A stretch of 64,000 nt of DNA from Paraglaciecola marina (lineage in GTDB: Bacteria; Pseudomonadota; Gammaproteobacteria; Enterobacterales; Alteromonadaceae). The stretch covers positions 1 through 64,000 of the forward strand of contig NZ_SAIS01000009.1 of assembly GCF_004360155.1 (NCBI RefSeq), read 5' to 3'. Positions 7,720-17,078 of the stretch are shown one piece after another (positions within the stretch are counted from its first letter, which is position 1; each line of letters starts with the position of its first letter). The notes under the pieces were generated by a model. It saw nothing but the letters and a program-made list of their open reading frames with translations, was not told the origin of the DNA and made no database searches. Made by a program: the position numbers and the translations under genes.

Positions 7720-8990
7720 ATCAAGCTTCAAAATCAAATAATACCTTACAAAGTAACCCGCTTTTTGAGTTAGGAAAAGAGCGGTTAGAGCTTATTGGTA
7801 AACATGCTGATGCTTTAATGCAGGGCTATTTACAAGGTCATGTAGACGAAGCTGCGTTTACTGTGCAGGCATTAGATAAGTTAATTAATGGGCGCATTTT
7901 ATGGCGCCCCGACGAGCAACAGCCTTTAGCTTTAAGGCCTAATGTAAATGATTTAATTGCTAGCTTGACCCAAGATGAGCGTAAACGCCAAATTAACTCT
8001 GACGTGGGTGAGCATCTAGATCAAATTCACACTCGGGTGCAGTCATTACAAGCGGCCCGGCAAAAAGGCGATTACGCTGCCACCGAGCATCATATGCAAC
8101 TGTTAACTGAACGTGTATATGACATGACAGGGCAGTTTGGTGATGCCATTGAAAGCTTGTGGCATAGGTTAAATACTGAGTTTGGCTTTGTAAGCAGCTT
8201 AGATGACAAAATACTAGAAATTGAACTCGCCCAGCGTCAATTACGGCGCATACTTGATGGGTTTAGCATTATTAATTTTGATGATTTAATTCAGCTAGCA
8301 GGCAGCGACGGTGCCTTGCGAAAGTTACTGGTGAGTCAGTTACAAGCCCGTATTTCGGAACACTCTGGCTCCTTGCTAGAGGTTCAAAAGCGCTTAGTAC
8401 TTTTAATGGCGCGTTTTCGCCATCAACAAGACAGGGCCTTGTTAATTAATCGTATGAGTGCCTTTTTACGGCAACACCCGAATTTTCAAGTGGGAGATTA
8501 TCCAAACCGCAGTCAGGTGCCCGCAGTTGTTAATCAAGCCCATGGTATCAAAGCCCAAGCCTTTGTTGCTTTAGACAGAGCTCAAGATGGCTATGCTTTA
8601 GCTGAGCTCGCCAGAGCGGTACCCAGAGAGCCAGAGCAAGGTTCACAATCAGAAACCCAAACCGAAGGGTTTGCTGTGGCAGTACAAAGCTTAGTGGCAA
8701 CAGAGCAAAAGCAACTTGCTAAAGATGTTGAAGATTTCTTTATTAGGGTAATAGAAAGCCCAGAGCCATTAAGTGGTGTTGATTATCTTGCTGAGCAGGA
8801 GCTAACTTGGGATCCTGAAATTTGGTTATTCCAAGTGGTAGCCGAATATGAAGGCTTACCGCAGCAAAGTAAACAAAGTTTTATGCTTGAAAAAGAGCGA
8901 ACCCCTAAAAGCCGGTTTAATCAGTTGTATATTATTAAAGACGTAAAAGTAGGGATGCGCTTTTTTGGTGACTTTCAGGCGGTCGGATAA
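7716..8990 (+). CDS. mksF: Kleisin-like subunit MksF / JetA
   Basis: The product (424 residues) is almost entirely helical, with an N-terminal winged-helix-like region, a long central helical bundle (about 95-260) and an acidic, Gln-rich linker (about 300-325) before a compact C-terminal part. This fits MksF/JetA kleisins, which bridge the two SMC heads. The start is a TTG overlapping the mksE stop. Proteins of this type are sometimes misnamed phosphoenolpyruvate carboxylase, but no such motif is present. In described mks and jet operons the kleisin gene is usually first; here it is third. Confidence 0.7.
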   Translation: MNQASKSNNTLQSNPLFELGKERLELIGKHADALMQGYLQGHVDEAAFTVQALDKLINGRILWRPDEQQPLALRPNVNDLIASLTQDERKRQINSDVGEHLDQIHTRVQSLQAARQKGDYAATEHHMQLLTERVYDMTGQFGDAIESLWHRLNTEFGFVSSLDDKILEIELAQRQLRRILDGFSIINFDDLIQLAGSDGALRKLLVSQLQARISEHSGSLLEVQKRLVLLMARFRHQQDRALLINRMSAFLRQHPNFQVGDYPNRSQVPAVVNQAHGIKAQAFVALDRAQDGYALAELARAVPREPEQGSQSETQTEGFAVAVQSLVATEQKQLAKDVEDFFIRVIESPEPLSGVDYLAEQELTWDPEIWLFQVVAEYEGLPQQSKQSFMLEKERTPKSRFNQLYIIKDVKVGMRFFGDFQAVG

Positions 8991-8995
8991 CCTCT

Positions 8996-9880
8996 ATGGC
9001 AGCCTCGCTCACACCTAAAGCTAAGGCCTTGTTGTTAGAGCAGAATACCAAGCTTAAGTTTGATGATAGGGCTGCCACCACTGCTGTTGCAGCGGTTAAA
9101 GAGATACTTATATGGTGTGACAATGAAGATATTGTACCTGGCAAGTGGCTTGTTAAGGGCAAAAAGTACCGTTTCAATCGACAAGGCATAGATAAAATAC
9201 AAGAGGCTTACCAGAGTGCTATGTCTGAAAATATCTTTGATGATTTTAGCCAAGATGATCATCAAACTGCATCAACAAAAAGTACTAATGAAAAACAAGG
9301 TAAATTAAAGCCAACCGCGCACCTTATTCTTGCAGCAGTAATAAAAGGTGCGAGTTATGATGGCTTTCACCGTGAGTTTTACCCATGTCATCAAGTTAAC
9401 ATTGAACTTAATATTAACGAGATTAAATTATCTAGGTATGACGCTTTAATCATGGTTGAAAATCGCGATAGTTTTAATGATTGGTATAGGTTTCAGGCTC
9501 AAATCACCCACAATTTTGGAAAAGTATTAGTTATCTATCGTGGTGACAGTGATTACTCTGAAGCTGCCTCATCGTTCTTAAAATTATGGCGAGTTCATGG
9601 GCCCAATAAACCAGTAGTATATTTCGGTGACTTTGACTTGTCGGGTTTGAGGTTAGCAGTATCGGCGAAGTGTTCTCATCTCTTATTGCCCAGCTATGAG
9701 TTTTTAAGAAATAATGTTATCTCTCATCACTATCCTGATGAACAGCAAAAATATTTAGTGGGTTTAGAGCGTGATTGCGCTCAAGGTTGGCAAGCATTAT
9801 TGAGTTTGATGTATACACAGCGGGCGGGCTTAAGGCAGCAACGAATGTACAATACTGCCTTCGTTTTCTATAACTGCTGA
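8996..9880 (+). CDS. mksG: Toprim nuclease subunit MksG / JetD-like
   Basis: The product (294 residues) has a topoisomerase VI A-like Toprim fold. The conserved Glu is E155 in ALIMVENRDSF, and the DxD motif is D212-F-D214 in VYFGDFDLSG; these bind the divalent metals for DNA cleavage. The N-terminal half (about 5-125) is a winged-helix-like DNA-binding region split by a polar linker (80-105). In MksBEFG/JetABCD systems this subunit cuts the captured plasmid. It begins five bases after mksF and ends eight bases before the convergent barrel gene. The C-terminal GLRQQRMY motif is intact, so the gene looks complete, though somewhat shorter than many JetD proteins. Confidence 0.8.
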   Translation: MAASLTPKAKALLLEQNTKLKFDDRAATTAVAAVKEILIWCDNEDIVPGKWLVKGKKYRFNRQGIDKIQEAYQSAMSENIFDDFSQDDHQTASTKSTNEKQGKLKPTAHLILAAVIKGASYDGFHREFYPCHQVNIELNINEIKLSRYDALIMVENRDSFNDWYRFQAQITHNFGKVLVIYRGDSDYSEAASSFLKLWRVHGPNKPVVYFGDFDLSGLRLAVSAKCSHLLLPSYEFLRNNVISHHYPDEQQKYLVGLERDCAQGWQALLSLMYTQRAGLRQQRMYNTAFVFYNC

Positions 9881-9888
9881 TAGACTAA

Positions 9889-11493
9889 TTAGAAGGTGTA
9901 AGTCAGGCCCAGCGTTATACGCTTGTCGGTAATATCACGGTCTGCAGAGTCAGAACTCCTATCTAACAACCGTGCTCCTAAGTTAACCTTTAAGCTCTTA
10001 GCTACTTCACGGGACACATCTATGCTAGAGGTTAGGATGTTATCAGTATCATCTGAGCTTCTGGGTCTTGTTCTAGCGTATCGAGAACTAAAGTTAACAT
10101 CTGTCTTTTTACCCAACTCGTAAGCTATAGTAATTTTTGCACTTCGCGTGGTCTGAAGTTGTCCTGACTCTAAGTACTCAGTTTCACCATAGGAAAGGGT
10201 TAACGCTGTTTTTAATCTACGTTTGTCATAACCAATGTTAAAACTTCCGGCCTTGCGTAAAATAATTTCTTCACTAATGTCGGTTTCGATATCCGTAGAA
10301 GCTATATACTCTTCACCTGCTTGTAATTCATAATTGAGTGAGTCAGGTTGAAAACACTCGCCTAAATCAACACTTCCAAAGGGACATACAAATAGTGTGG
10401 TACTGCCCTCACCGTAGGATAAGCGTGAAAACGAGGTGACTTGTTCAGAGTATGCTATTGAGCTTCTAAAGAATTTTAAGTTATGACTAAAATCTACAGT
10501 GTATGCGTCACCATAGAATTTTTTACCGTAGTTGAAGTTTAAAGCGGTTCTACTAGAAAACGCCCAATCTACATCTAAGCCAAGGTACTTAGTGGTGTTG
10601 TCACCTTCTTCCAGCTGATTATAGGTAACAGACACACTACGTTCATTCATGGGCTGCCAAGTAATACCTGCACCATAACTTGTGGTATCCAAATTGGTTC
10701 TAGTTGCGAAACCACTGGTGTCTACATCATATTTTGAAGAACTACCTTGAACAATTAAGCTAACTTTTTGACTTATGGGTATCCCTATGTCTCCACTTAC
10801 TTCGGTGGAAGAAAAATCCTGAAAACTGGCTCGTGTGGTGTCATTATAGTTTGCAGACAAATTAAAACTAAAATTATCGATTTTTCTCCCTTCTGATATA
10901 GATGCAGATAATGCTGTGTTGGAACCATCTACACCAAATTCACTTTCTATGGATTCGTCAGTTGTTGTTTCAGAGTAACTAGTTTGAATCGCTAATCCTA
11001 CGTACTCAGGATTTGGGGTGACAAAATTTAAAGCTGCAGCAGTATTTCTGTACTTAGTTAAATCCCCAGAAGCTAGTACTTTGTCACTTACATAATCTTG
11101 TTCTTGATTAATCACTCGGTAGTTTTCTTTGCCGCTAAGTGAGAATGTTAACGTGTTGTCTATTAATGTAGTTAAACCATCAAATGAAAATTCAGTATAT
11201 TCTTTGTCTGCATCAACATTTCCGGATATTTGCTCAACTTTGATATGTTCAGCATTGACTGACATATTCATACGTCTATTTGAATATGTAGCTGTCACGG
11301 ATGGAGTAATAGAGGCTACTTTATTGGTTCCGGATTCTTCAGAACCAGTTTCAGTTTGGTACGCATAGCCAGTTGTGGCTACTTTGCCTTCAACATCTAG
11401 GTCGTTAGCCTTTAGCTGACCGGAAGCGCTCACTAATGTAATAAGTGATAATTTAAAGACCTTATTAAATGAGTGTAAATGTCTGAACGACAC
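9889..11493 (-). CDS. XrtA/PEP-CTERM-associated outer-membrane beta-barrel protein (TIGR03016-like)
   Basis: The product (534 residues) has an N-terminal signal peptide (hydrophobic run about 12-25) and then a long series of amphipathic beta strands rich in Tyr, Thr and Ser, ending in ITLGLTYTF with a terminal Phe, the classic outer-membrane insertion signal. Barrels of this family are encoded with the polysaccharide export genes of XrtA loci and probably form or assist the outer-membrane exit. The GTG at 11493 has AGGAG eight bases upstream, inside the end of the BY-kinase gene, and gives a clean signal peptide. Longer in-frame starts would overlap the kinase gene. It is the last gene of the leftward export operon. 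Confidence 0.85.
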   Translation of the reverse strand: MSFRHLHSFNKVFKLSLITLVSASGQLKANDLDVEGKVATTGYAYQTETGSEESGTNKVASITPSVTATYSNRRMNMSVNAEHIKVEQISGNVDADKEYTEFSFDGLTTLIDNTLTFSLSGKENYRVINQEQDYVSDKVLASGDLTKYRNTAAALNFVTPNPEYVGLAIQTSYSETTTDESIESEFGVDGSNTALSASISEGRKIDNFSFNLSANYNDTTRASFQDFSSTEVSGDIGIPISQKVSLIVQGSSSKYDVDTSGFATRTNLDTTSYGAGITWQPMNERSVSVTYNQLEEGDNTTKYLGLDVDWAFSSRTALNFNYGKKFYGDAYTVDFSHNLKFFRSSIAYSEQVTSFSRLSYGEGSTTLFVCPFGSVDLGECFQPDSLNYELQAGEEYIASTDIETDISEEIILRKAGSFNIGYDKRRLKTALTLSYGETEYLESGQLQTTRSAKITIAYELGKKTDVNFSSRYARTRPRSSDDTDNILTSSIDVSREVAKSLKVNLGARLLDRSSDSADRDITDKRITLGLTYTF

Positions 11494-11494
11494 T

Positions 11495-12391
11495 CTAATT
11501 AGCTCCTGCGTAATAGTATCCGTATCCAGAACCATCAGAGTTAGCTTTTTCAGCTTTATTGACAACAAAACCTATAGCCATGTCTGGATTGAGCTGTTTA
11601 ACTGCATTAGAGACATCAGCTAGTTTAGTTTTTGTTTCTTCAACTACGACTAAAGCTTGGCCTGCTAAGTTCGCTAAAATTGCCGTTTCGTTAATTCCTA
11701 AAAGAGGTGGAGTATCTACGATAACGACTCTATCTGGATACCTATTTGCAAACTCTTGCACTGCTTCTTGCATTTTTTCACTCGCAAGTAATTCAGTTGA
11801 TAGGTGATGTGATTTACCTGCTGGGATAATACGTAAATTTTCTAAGTTAGTGGTACACATAACCTCGGATATATTATCTTTTTCACCTAAAAGGAACTCC
11901 ATCAAACCTACGGTATTCTTTTGTTCTAATGTTCTCATTACATTTGGTTTTAAAACATCAGCATCAACTAAGAGTACGGTTTTATCTTGCTCAAGGGCAA
12001 TACTTAAGGCTAAGTTTACAGCTGTAAACGTCTTACCTTCACCTGGTCTGGAACTGCTCACCATAATAATATTGCTATTGTTTAATGACTTAGATAACGG
12101 ACCAAAGGCATTGTCTAAAAGCTTTCTTTTTATGGCTCTATATTCTTCATTAATAATTGAACGTTGCGAATTGGTTGAAACAAACCCTTTCTTATCTAAT
12201 GTCTCAAAATCAATTTCTATATCAACTTTACTTACTTGTGCTTTAGTTGGTTTAACACTAGCTGCGGCTTGGGTGTTAAGTGCTTTTTCTATAGAGCTAG
12301 TTGCATCGTCAGCTGAACTTGCGACTTCTTTTTGGGATTGCTCAGATGCTTTTTCATTTTGCTTCTGTAACGCTTTTTCAATTGAGTTCAA
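11495..12391 (-). CDS. BY-family tyrosine autokinase of the XrtA exopolysaccharide system
   Basis: The product (298 residues) is a cytoplasmic bacterial tyrosine kinase. Walker A is SRPGEGKT (114-121), Walker A' is VLLVDAD (139-145) and Walker B is VVIVDTPP (222-229). The C-terminal YGYYY cluster is the usual autophosphorylation tail. Kinases of this type control polymer length and export by cycling phosphorylation with the adjacent Wzz-like protein, encoded immediately upstream as a separate gene. The N-terminal 75 residues are low-complexity and contain a repeated SIEKAL motif (3-8 and 33-38). The TTG start at 12391 overlaps the Wzz stop and has GGGAGGG seven bases upstream, a strong ribosome site. 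Confidence 0.92.
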   Translation of the reverse strand: MNSIEKALQKQNEKASEQSQKEVASSADDATSSIEKALNTQAAASVKPTKAQVSKVDIEIDFETLDKKGFVSTNSQRSIINEEYRAIKRKLLDNAFGPLSKSLNNSNIIMVSSSRPGEGKTFTAVNLALSIALEQDKTVLLVDADVLKPNVMRTLEQKNTVGLMEFLLGEKDNISEVMCTTNLENLRIIPAGKSHHLSTELLASEKMQEAVQEFANRYPDRVVIVDTPPLLGINETAILANLAGQALVVVEETKTKLADVSNAVKQLNPDMAIGFVVNKAEKANSDGSGYGYYYAGAN

Positions 12392-13965
12392 GAGAAAACC
12401 CTCCCGTAAATATCAATTTGCATGATTTCTGCTGCCATTAATGCGCTGTATAAGCCAAAAATGAGTAGTGAAGAAAGTAAAAACACCAGCAACCTTGAAC
12501 GATTGACTTTATTAATATGTTTCTTGTTCAAGTGGCTAACTGTTCCCAATACAGGGTAATTAGTCAGAGCCGTTAACTGACTAGCTCGAATGACTACTGG
12601 TGTAATTTGACTGACTAAGAATGCCACGCCTAACCCAGCTGAAAACCCTAAAAACAGCACTACAGTGTAGTTTAGTAATCTATTGGGGCCAGCAGCATTT
12701 TTAGGGGCTAATGGTGGGTCAATAACACGAAATTGTACATTTTCATTTGAGACATCTGCCTTTTGCGCTAACTCTGCCGATTCTTTTCTCCCCAATAGCT
12801 CTTCATATTTTCTTTTGGTAATTTCATAGTCCCTGTTCAAAGCGGTTCTTTCAGCTTCTACTTGAGGCACTAAATCAATTTTTTGTTTAAGGGTTTCTAT
12901 CTTGTTGGAGTAATCAGACTCTCTTACTTTCATCGAGGCAATTTGACTTTCTAATCGACTCATTTCTAGTTTTAATTCACTGGCTATTGAGCCTATTTGA
13001 TCAGAGTTGTCGCCGTTGCTACCAGACAAATATTCAGCAATTTCTTTTTCACGGGCTTGCCTCAAAGAATCTAGTAAATTGTTCGCTTCGATTACATCGG
13101 GGTGAAGATCTGTATATCTAAGTGATAGCTGATCTAGGTTTTCTTCAAGGTTTTTAATTCTGTCATCATATCGAGTGGTTAGCTGAGACTGTTCATCTGA
13201 TGGGCGAACCGAGAATTCATCTGACTTAGCGTTGTTACCATTTATTTGAGTAGATAAAGAAGCGATTTGTTGTTCTGTTTCCTTAATTTTCAATTGGATT
13301 TCTTCTAACTGTGACTCTAGCTGGGAATAGTTTTGGTAGAAGGTCCCTTGGTTAGGTAACAGTGCTGTATATTTTCGTTTGAAATTTGCGAGTCTCTGCT
13401 CTGCTGAAGCTAATCGGCTTTCGTATTCATCAATTTGTTCATCGATGAACTGACTAGCAGAATCTGAATCTTTTCTGCTATTACCTTTAGTGCCTTCAAC
13501 AAATAAATCTAAGGTTTCTTGAACCACAGTTCGTGCCATTTCTGGGCTTTTATGATTATAAGAAATGGTATAGAGATTATCTCTGCCCGTTGATTTCAGT
13601 TTTATGTTATTAGATAAGGAGTTAATTAGATTTTCATATTGAGTCGGGTTAGTGGTGGTGATGTCTAGATCCGATTCCCTGGCAATGATTTCTAAATTAG
13701 GTCTACTCAATAAAGTTTTAACCATCATGGCAATTTCTTGTTGAGGGTTCGTTTGTATCGCTAGACCTCTCAATAAAGGTTGTAAAACCGAACGTGTATC
13801 TACATATACTCTAGCTTGTGATTCATATACATCAGGCATTGATGCTACGTAAAAAAAGCCAATCGGGCAGATTAACCATGAACAAATAATAATGTAACGC
13901 TTTTTTACCCACACACCCTTAATATACCCAATTAAGAGTTCGAGAGTTTTTTGAATATCCTGCAT
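12388..13965 (-). CDS. Wzz-like polysaccharide chain-length determinant (XrtA system)
   Basis: The product (525 residues) has the co-polymerase layout: a first membrane helix near 23-40, a periplasmic Wzz domain starting with MPDVYESQARVYVDTRS, a long coiled-coil region (about 170-400), a GNVR-type segment (RDYEITKRKYEELLGRKESA), a PLAPKNAAGPNR motif and a second helix near 430-450. A further hydrophobic segment is found close to the C-terminus (about 490-510). It controls chain length in the inner membrane together with the separate BY-kinase downstream. The gene starts 29 bases after the Wza-like gene and overlaps the kinase start. Confidence 0.92.
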   Translation of the reverse strand: MQDIQKTLELLIGYIKGVWVKKRYIIICSWLICPIGFFYVASMPDVYESQARVYVDTRSVLQPLLRGLAIQTNPQQEIAMMVKTLLSRPNLEIIARESDLDITTTNPTQYENLINSLSNNIKLKSTGRDNLYTISYNHKSPEMARTVVQETLDLFVEGTKGNSRKDSDSASQFIDEQIDEYESRLASAEQRLANFKRKYTALLPNQGTFYQNYSQLESQLEEIQLKIKETEQQIASLSTQINGNNAKSDEFSVRPSDEQSQLTTRYDDRIKNLEENLDQLSLRYTDLHPDVIEANNLLDSLRQAREKEIAEYLSGSNGDNSDQIGSIASELKLEMSRLESQIASMKVRESDYSNKIETLKQKIDLVPQVEAERTALNRDYEITKRKYEELLGRKESAELAQKADVSNENVQFRVIDPPLAPKNAAGPNRLLNYTVVLFLGFSAGLGVAFLVSQITPVVIRASQLTALTNYPVLGTVSHLNKKHINKVNRSRLLVFLLSSLLIFGLYSALMAAEIMQIDIYGRVFS

Positions 13966-13994
13966 CTATTTATAAATCCATCTGTAGTTAGGGT

Positions 13995-14630
13995 CTAAAA
14001 CCAAGCTTCTGGAATAATGATGATATCACCTGGGAGCATATCAATATTTTCTTCAATATCTCCATTTTTAATAAGGTCGTCGATACGTATGCTAAAACTT
14101 TTTTGTTCACCAGCAACCATTCTGACTAGTTTAGCATCGTTACCGTCAGCAAACTCGGTTAAGCCTCCCACAGCAATCATTAGATCTAATAAAGTCATAC
14201 GTTCGGTATAGCTGACTGCACTAGGATTAGTTGCTTCACCTATCACTCTTACCTGCTCGCTTAAAGGGCCAGTGAAATTAGTGACACTCACAGTTACTCT
14301 CGGGTTGTTAATATATTTGCCTAATTGCTCTTCAATTTCTCTGGCTAACATAGTTGCGGTTTTGCCCGATACTTCAATATCTTCAACTAGAGATGTAGTA
14401 ACTTTGCCATCAGGGCGGACGATAAATGAGCCTGATATATCAGGGTTTCGCCATACAAAAATTGATAGATTGTCTCCCGGCCCGATAAGATATTGATAAT
14501 CATCAACCGAGGTGGTTATGGAAGTATATTTGGTTGCGCTTGGCAGTTTAGTTAAATTACTAGCACATCCAGTTGTTAATAAAGTTAGAAAAAATATCAA
14601 TTTTGACAATGCTATTTTGTTAGTCTTCAT
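13995..14630 (-). CDS. Wza-like polysaccharide export lipoprotein (XrtA system)
   Basis: The product (211 residues) starts at the ATG at 14630, giving MKTNKIAL, a hydrophobic core and the lipobox LTTGC (about 17-21), so it is a lipoprotein. The poly_export domain follows (YLIGPGDNLSIFVW, VRPDGKVTTSLVEDI) and then a SLBB-type repeat (VRVIGEATNPSAVSY). It is much shorter than E. coli Wza, as is normal for XrtA loci, where the barrel protein probably supplies the outer-membrane part. It is the first gene of the leftward export operon. Longer in-frame starts would place extra residues before the signal peptide and are rejected. Confidence 0.9.
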   Translation of the reverse strand: MKTNKIALSKLIFFLTLLTTGCASNLTKLPSATKYTSITTSVDDYQYLIGPGDNLSIFVWRNPDISGSFIVRPDGKVTTSLVEDIEVSGKTATMLAREIEEQLGKYINNPRVTVSVTNFTGPLSEQVRVIGEATNPSAVSYTERMTLLDLMIAVGGLTEFADGNDAKLVRMVAGEQKSFSIRIDDLIKNGDIEENIDMLPGDIIIIPEAWF

Positions 14631-14673
14631 GTAGATTACTATCCCGTAAGTTTGAAGTCGCTTACACTCAATG

Positions 14674-14762
14674 TAGCAAGTTTTACTCTTGCTAGACAAC
14701 CTTAATATGATGATTATATTGAAAAAAGAATTTGATATAATGTTATTGGTTATCAATTGATA
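14674..14762. promoter_or_regulatory. Divergent control region of the two XrtA operons
   Basis: The 172-bp gap between the export operon and the priming-transferase operon contains a 7-bp inverted repeat (TAGCAAG 14674-14680, CTTGCTA 14688-14694) close to the leftward start, and a perfect 12-bp palindrome TATCAATTGATA (14751-14762) close to the rightward start. A TATACT at 14775-14780 could be the rightward -10. The palindrome is well placed for a dimeric regulator acting on both operons. No sigma-54 type promoter was seen. Confidence 0.4.
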
Positions 14763-14802
14763 TACAAGAGTTCGTATACTAATACATGGTTGGAAATGAT
14801 AA

Positions 14803-16221
14803 ATGAGTTTTGGAAGTAAAAAAGAAATTAGACGCTCAAATATATTGATGGCGTTGGAAGCTTTAATGATTGGCTATGTCGGGTATTTAGCATCTTTACT
14901 GATAAAACATTATTTAAACGAATCTTATAACATTATTCCAACAATAGACTTTTTTGTACAAATTGGTTTCTTTACAATTTTGGTAGTTGTGTCTGCACTT
15001 TCAGTGGGCTTATATGAGTCTAAGCTTCGTGAAACGTTCCGAGGAATTATAAGGCGCATTTTTGTTAGTGTGGCAATAGGGTACTTTGTTACCGAAGTAA
15101 TAAGCAGTAGCTTGTTTCAAAGCACTGAAATTAGTGAGTTTTACCTTCCTATCTATGCTGGCTTCACGATTGTTGCTATGGTTTTTCTTCGCTATTTCGT
15201 GAATAGACTTGGCATTCTCGGTCTTGGTCAGGCAAAAATTATTGTTATTGGGGCGGGTGAGAGAGCCTCTATCATTGAAAAAAGAATGCGACGTGAAGTG
15301 GATAGGTTTGGTTTTGAACTGGTAGGCTTTATTCCTATTCCTGGTGATAACAGGGAAGAAGGCATACAGAATGAAAAGCTTATTCATGTCAGAATTGATG
15401 AAAATTTTAGAAACTTTATTACTGATAACGATATCGATGAAGTCATTATTGCCTGTGATCAAAGGCGCGGTACATTGCCGGTTGAAATCCTATTTGACTG
15501 TCGTTTAAGAGGAGTGGAAGTCACTGACCTTTTAGACTTTATGGAGCGTGAAACGGGCCAAATTGTCGTAAATCTAATGTATCCAAGCTGGGTAATTTAT
15601 TCAAACGGCTTCAACTCTCAAAACTATTTAAGAGACGCTCTGGATTACACAGTTAATTGTCTTCTGGCTACTATAGTATTGTTAATGACTTGGCCTTTTA
15701 TGTTGATAACCGCTTTGATTATCTTTTTTGAAGATATAAAAGTTAAAGGTGCTTCTGTTTTTTATAAACAAGAAAGAGTCGGGCTCAATGGTCGTCTTTT
15801 CAAAATTATTAAATTTAGAAGTATGCGACCTGATGCAGAGAAAGACGGTGCTAAGTGGGCTACAACAAATGATTCAAGAGTAACTAAGACTGGAGCGTTT
15901 ATTCGCAAATATCGAATTGATGAGTTGCCCCAGTTGTTAAATGTCTATCGTGGTGAAATGTCTTTTATCGGCCCCAGACCAGAGCGCCCTCAATTTGTAG
16001 AGCAATTGATTAGAGAAATTCCATACTATAATCAAAGGCATAATGTTAAGCCCGGTTTAGCTGGTTGGGCGCAACTTAACTATCCCTATGGAGCCAGTGT
16101 TGAAGACTCCATGGAAAAATTGAAGTTTGATCTTTATTACGTCAAACATCAAAGTGTGATGTTAGATATTTTGATTTTAATTCGTACTGTAGAAGTCGTG
16201 CTCTTTGGCAAAGGAAGATAA
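14803..16221 (+). CDS. Priming sugar-phosphate transferase of the XrtA system (TIGR03013-like)
   Basis: The product (472 residues) is a polyisoprenyl-phosphate hexose-1-phosphate transferase that starts the repeat unit on undecaprenyl phosphate. Four or five N-terminal helices (about 13-130) precede a CoA-binding-like Rossmann region (KIIVIGAGERAS, about 145-155). Another membrane segment (about 280-310) leads into the bacterial sugar transferase domain with FYKQERVGLNGRLFKIIKFRSM, KYRIDELPQLLNVYRGEMSFIGPRPERP and PGLAGWAQ. All these catalytic motifs are intact. It is the first gene of the rightward operon; the deacetylase follows after two bases. Confidence 0.93.
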   Translation: MSFGSKKEIRRSNILMALEALMIGYVGYLASLLIKHYLNESYNIIPTIDFFVQIGFFTILVVVSALSVGLYESKLRETFRGIIRRIFVSVAIGYFVTEVISSSLFQSTEISEFYLPIYAGFTIVAMVFLRYFVNRLGILGLGQAKIIVIGAGERASIIEKRMRREVDRFGFELVGFIPIPGDNREEGIQNEKLIHVRIDENFRNFITDNDIDEVIIACDQRRGTLPVEILFDCRLRGVEVTDLLDFMERETGQIVVNLMYPSWVIYSNGFNSQNYLRDALDYTVNCLLATIVLLMTWPFMLITALIIFFEDIKVKGASVFYKQERVGLNGRLFKIIKFRSMRPDAEKDGAKWATTNDSRVTKTGAFIRKYRIDELPQLLNVYRGEMSFIGPRPERPQFVEQLIREIPYYNQRHNVKPGLAGWAQLNYPYGASVEDSMEKLKFDLYYVKHQSVMLDILILIRTVEVVLFGKGR

Positions 16222-16223
16222 TT

Positions 16224-17066
16224 GTGGCTATACCCATTCTTAATGCTATGACTGTCGATGTAGAAGATTTTTTTCATGTATCAGCATTCGAGTCCGTAAT
16301 TGATCCTTCACAATGGAAAGAGTATCAACCTAGGGTTGATGTTAATACTCGCAGATTGTTAGAGTTGTTTGCCAAGTATAATGTAAAGTCTACTTTTTTT
16401 GTTCTAGGTTGGGTGGCTGAGCGTTTTCCTGAGCTTATCACTGAGATTCATCGCCAAGGTCATGAAATTGCTAGCCATGGTTATGCCCACAGAAGGGCAA
16501 CTTCGCAAAGTCGGAATGAATTTAAAGAGGATGTTATGCGCTCCAAGGAGCACCTTGAAGGGCTTATTGGAGAGAGAGTGACAGGTTACCGGGCTCCCAG
16601 TTTTTCAATTGGATATGACAATGAATGGGCCTTTGAGGTATTGACAGAACTAGATTTTGGTTACAGCTCTAGTACCTACCCAGTTAAACACGACCTTTAC
16701 GGTACACCTGACTGGCCGAGGTTTACCTACAAACGTAAAGAAGGAATTGTTGAAATTCCTATACCAACTTTAAAGTTTATGGGCAAACAAACACCTATCG
16801 GTGGTGGTGGATATTTTAGGCTCTATCCTTATGCATTGTCTAAATATTTAGTTTCTAGTTACCTTAAAAAAGAAAGACAACCCTATTCGTTTTATTTTCA
16901 CCCTTGGGAAATAGATAGCGAACAGCCTCGCCTTGCTAGTGCGCCCCTTAAATCTAAGTTTAGACATTATGTAAATCTAGATAAAACATACGGCAAGTTG
17001 GAAAAGTTGTTACAGGACTTCTCATGGGGAACCATGAAAGATGTGTATAATATACCATCCAAATAA
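16224..17066 (+). CDS. XrtA-associated polysaccharide deacetylase (TIGR03006-like)
   Basis: The product (280 residues) is a carbohydrate esterase family 4 deacetylase. The metal-binding Asp pair is in TVDVEDFFH (about 10-18), the His pair in HEIASHGYAHRRA, and YRAPSFSIG supplies the catalytic Arg region. FYFHPWEID near the C-terminus gives the last His. There is no signal peptide, so a cytoplasmic or inner-face role on lipid-linked sugars is likely. The start is GTG at 16224, two bases after the priming transferase, with AAAGGAAG a few bases upstream. It ends 12 bases before the exosortase gene. Deacetylases of this kind are standard partners of exosortase A. Confidence 0.92.
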   Translation: MAIPILNAMTVDVEDFFHVSAFESVIDPSQWKEYQPRVDVNTRRLLELFAKYNVKSTFFVLGWVAERFPELITEIHRQGHEIASHGYAHRRATSQSRNEFKEDVMRSKEHLEGLIGERVTGYRAPSFSIGYDNEWAFEVLTELDFGYSSSTYPVKHDLYGTPDWPRFTYKRKEGIVEIPIPTLKFMGKQTPIGGGGYFRLYPYALSKYLVSSYLKKERQPYSFYFHPWEIDSEQPRLASAPLKSKFRHYVNLDKTYGKLEKLLQDFSWGTMKDVYNIPSK

Positions 17067-17078
17067 GGAGACTGTATT

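Noticed and set aside
11850-12425. 191-codon frame antisense to the BY-kinase gene
   Set aside because: It is a shadow of the kinase frame; the kinase motifs are intact on the other strand.
14631-14802. Sigma-54 promoter, as used by PrsR-controlled PEP-CTERM genes
   Set aside because: No GG-N10-GC pattern with the TGGCAC/TTGC context was found on either strand.
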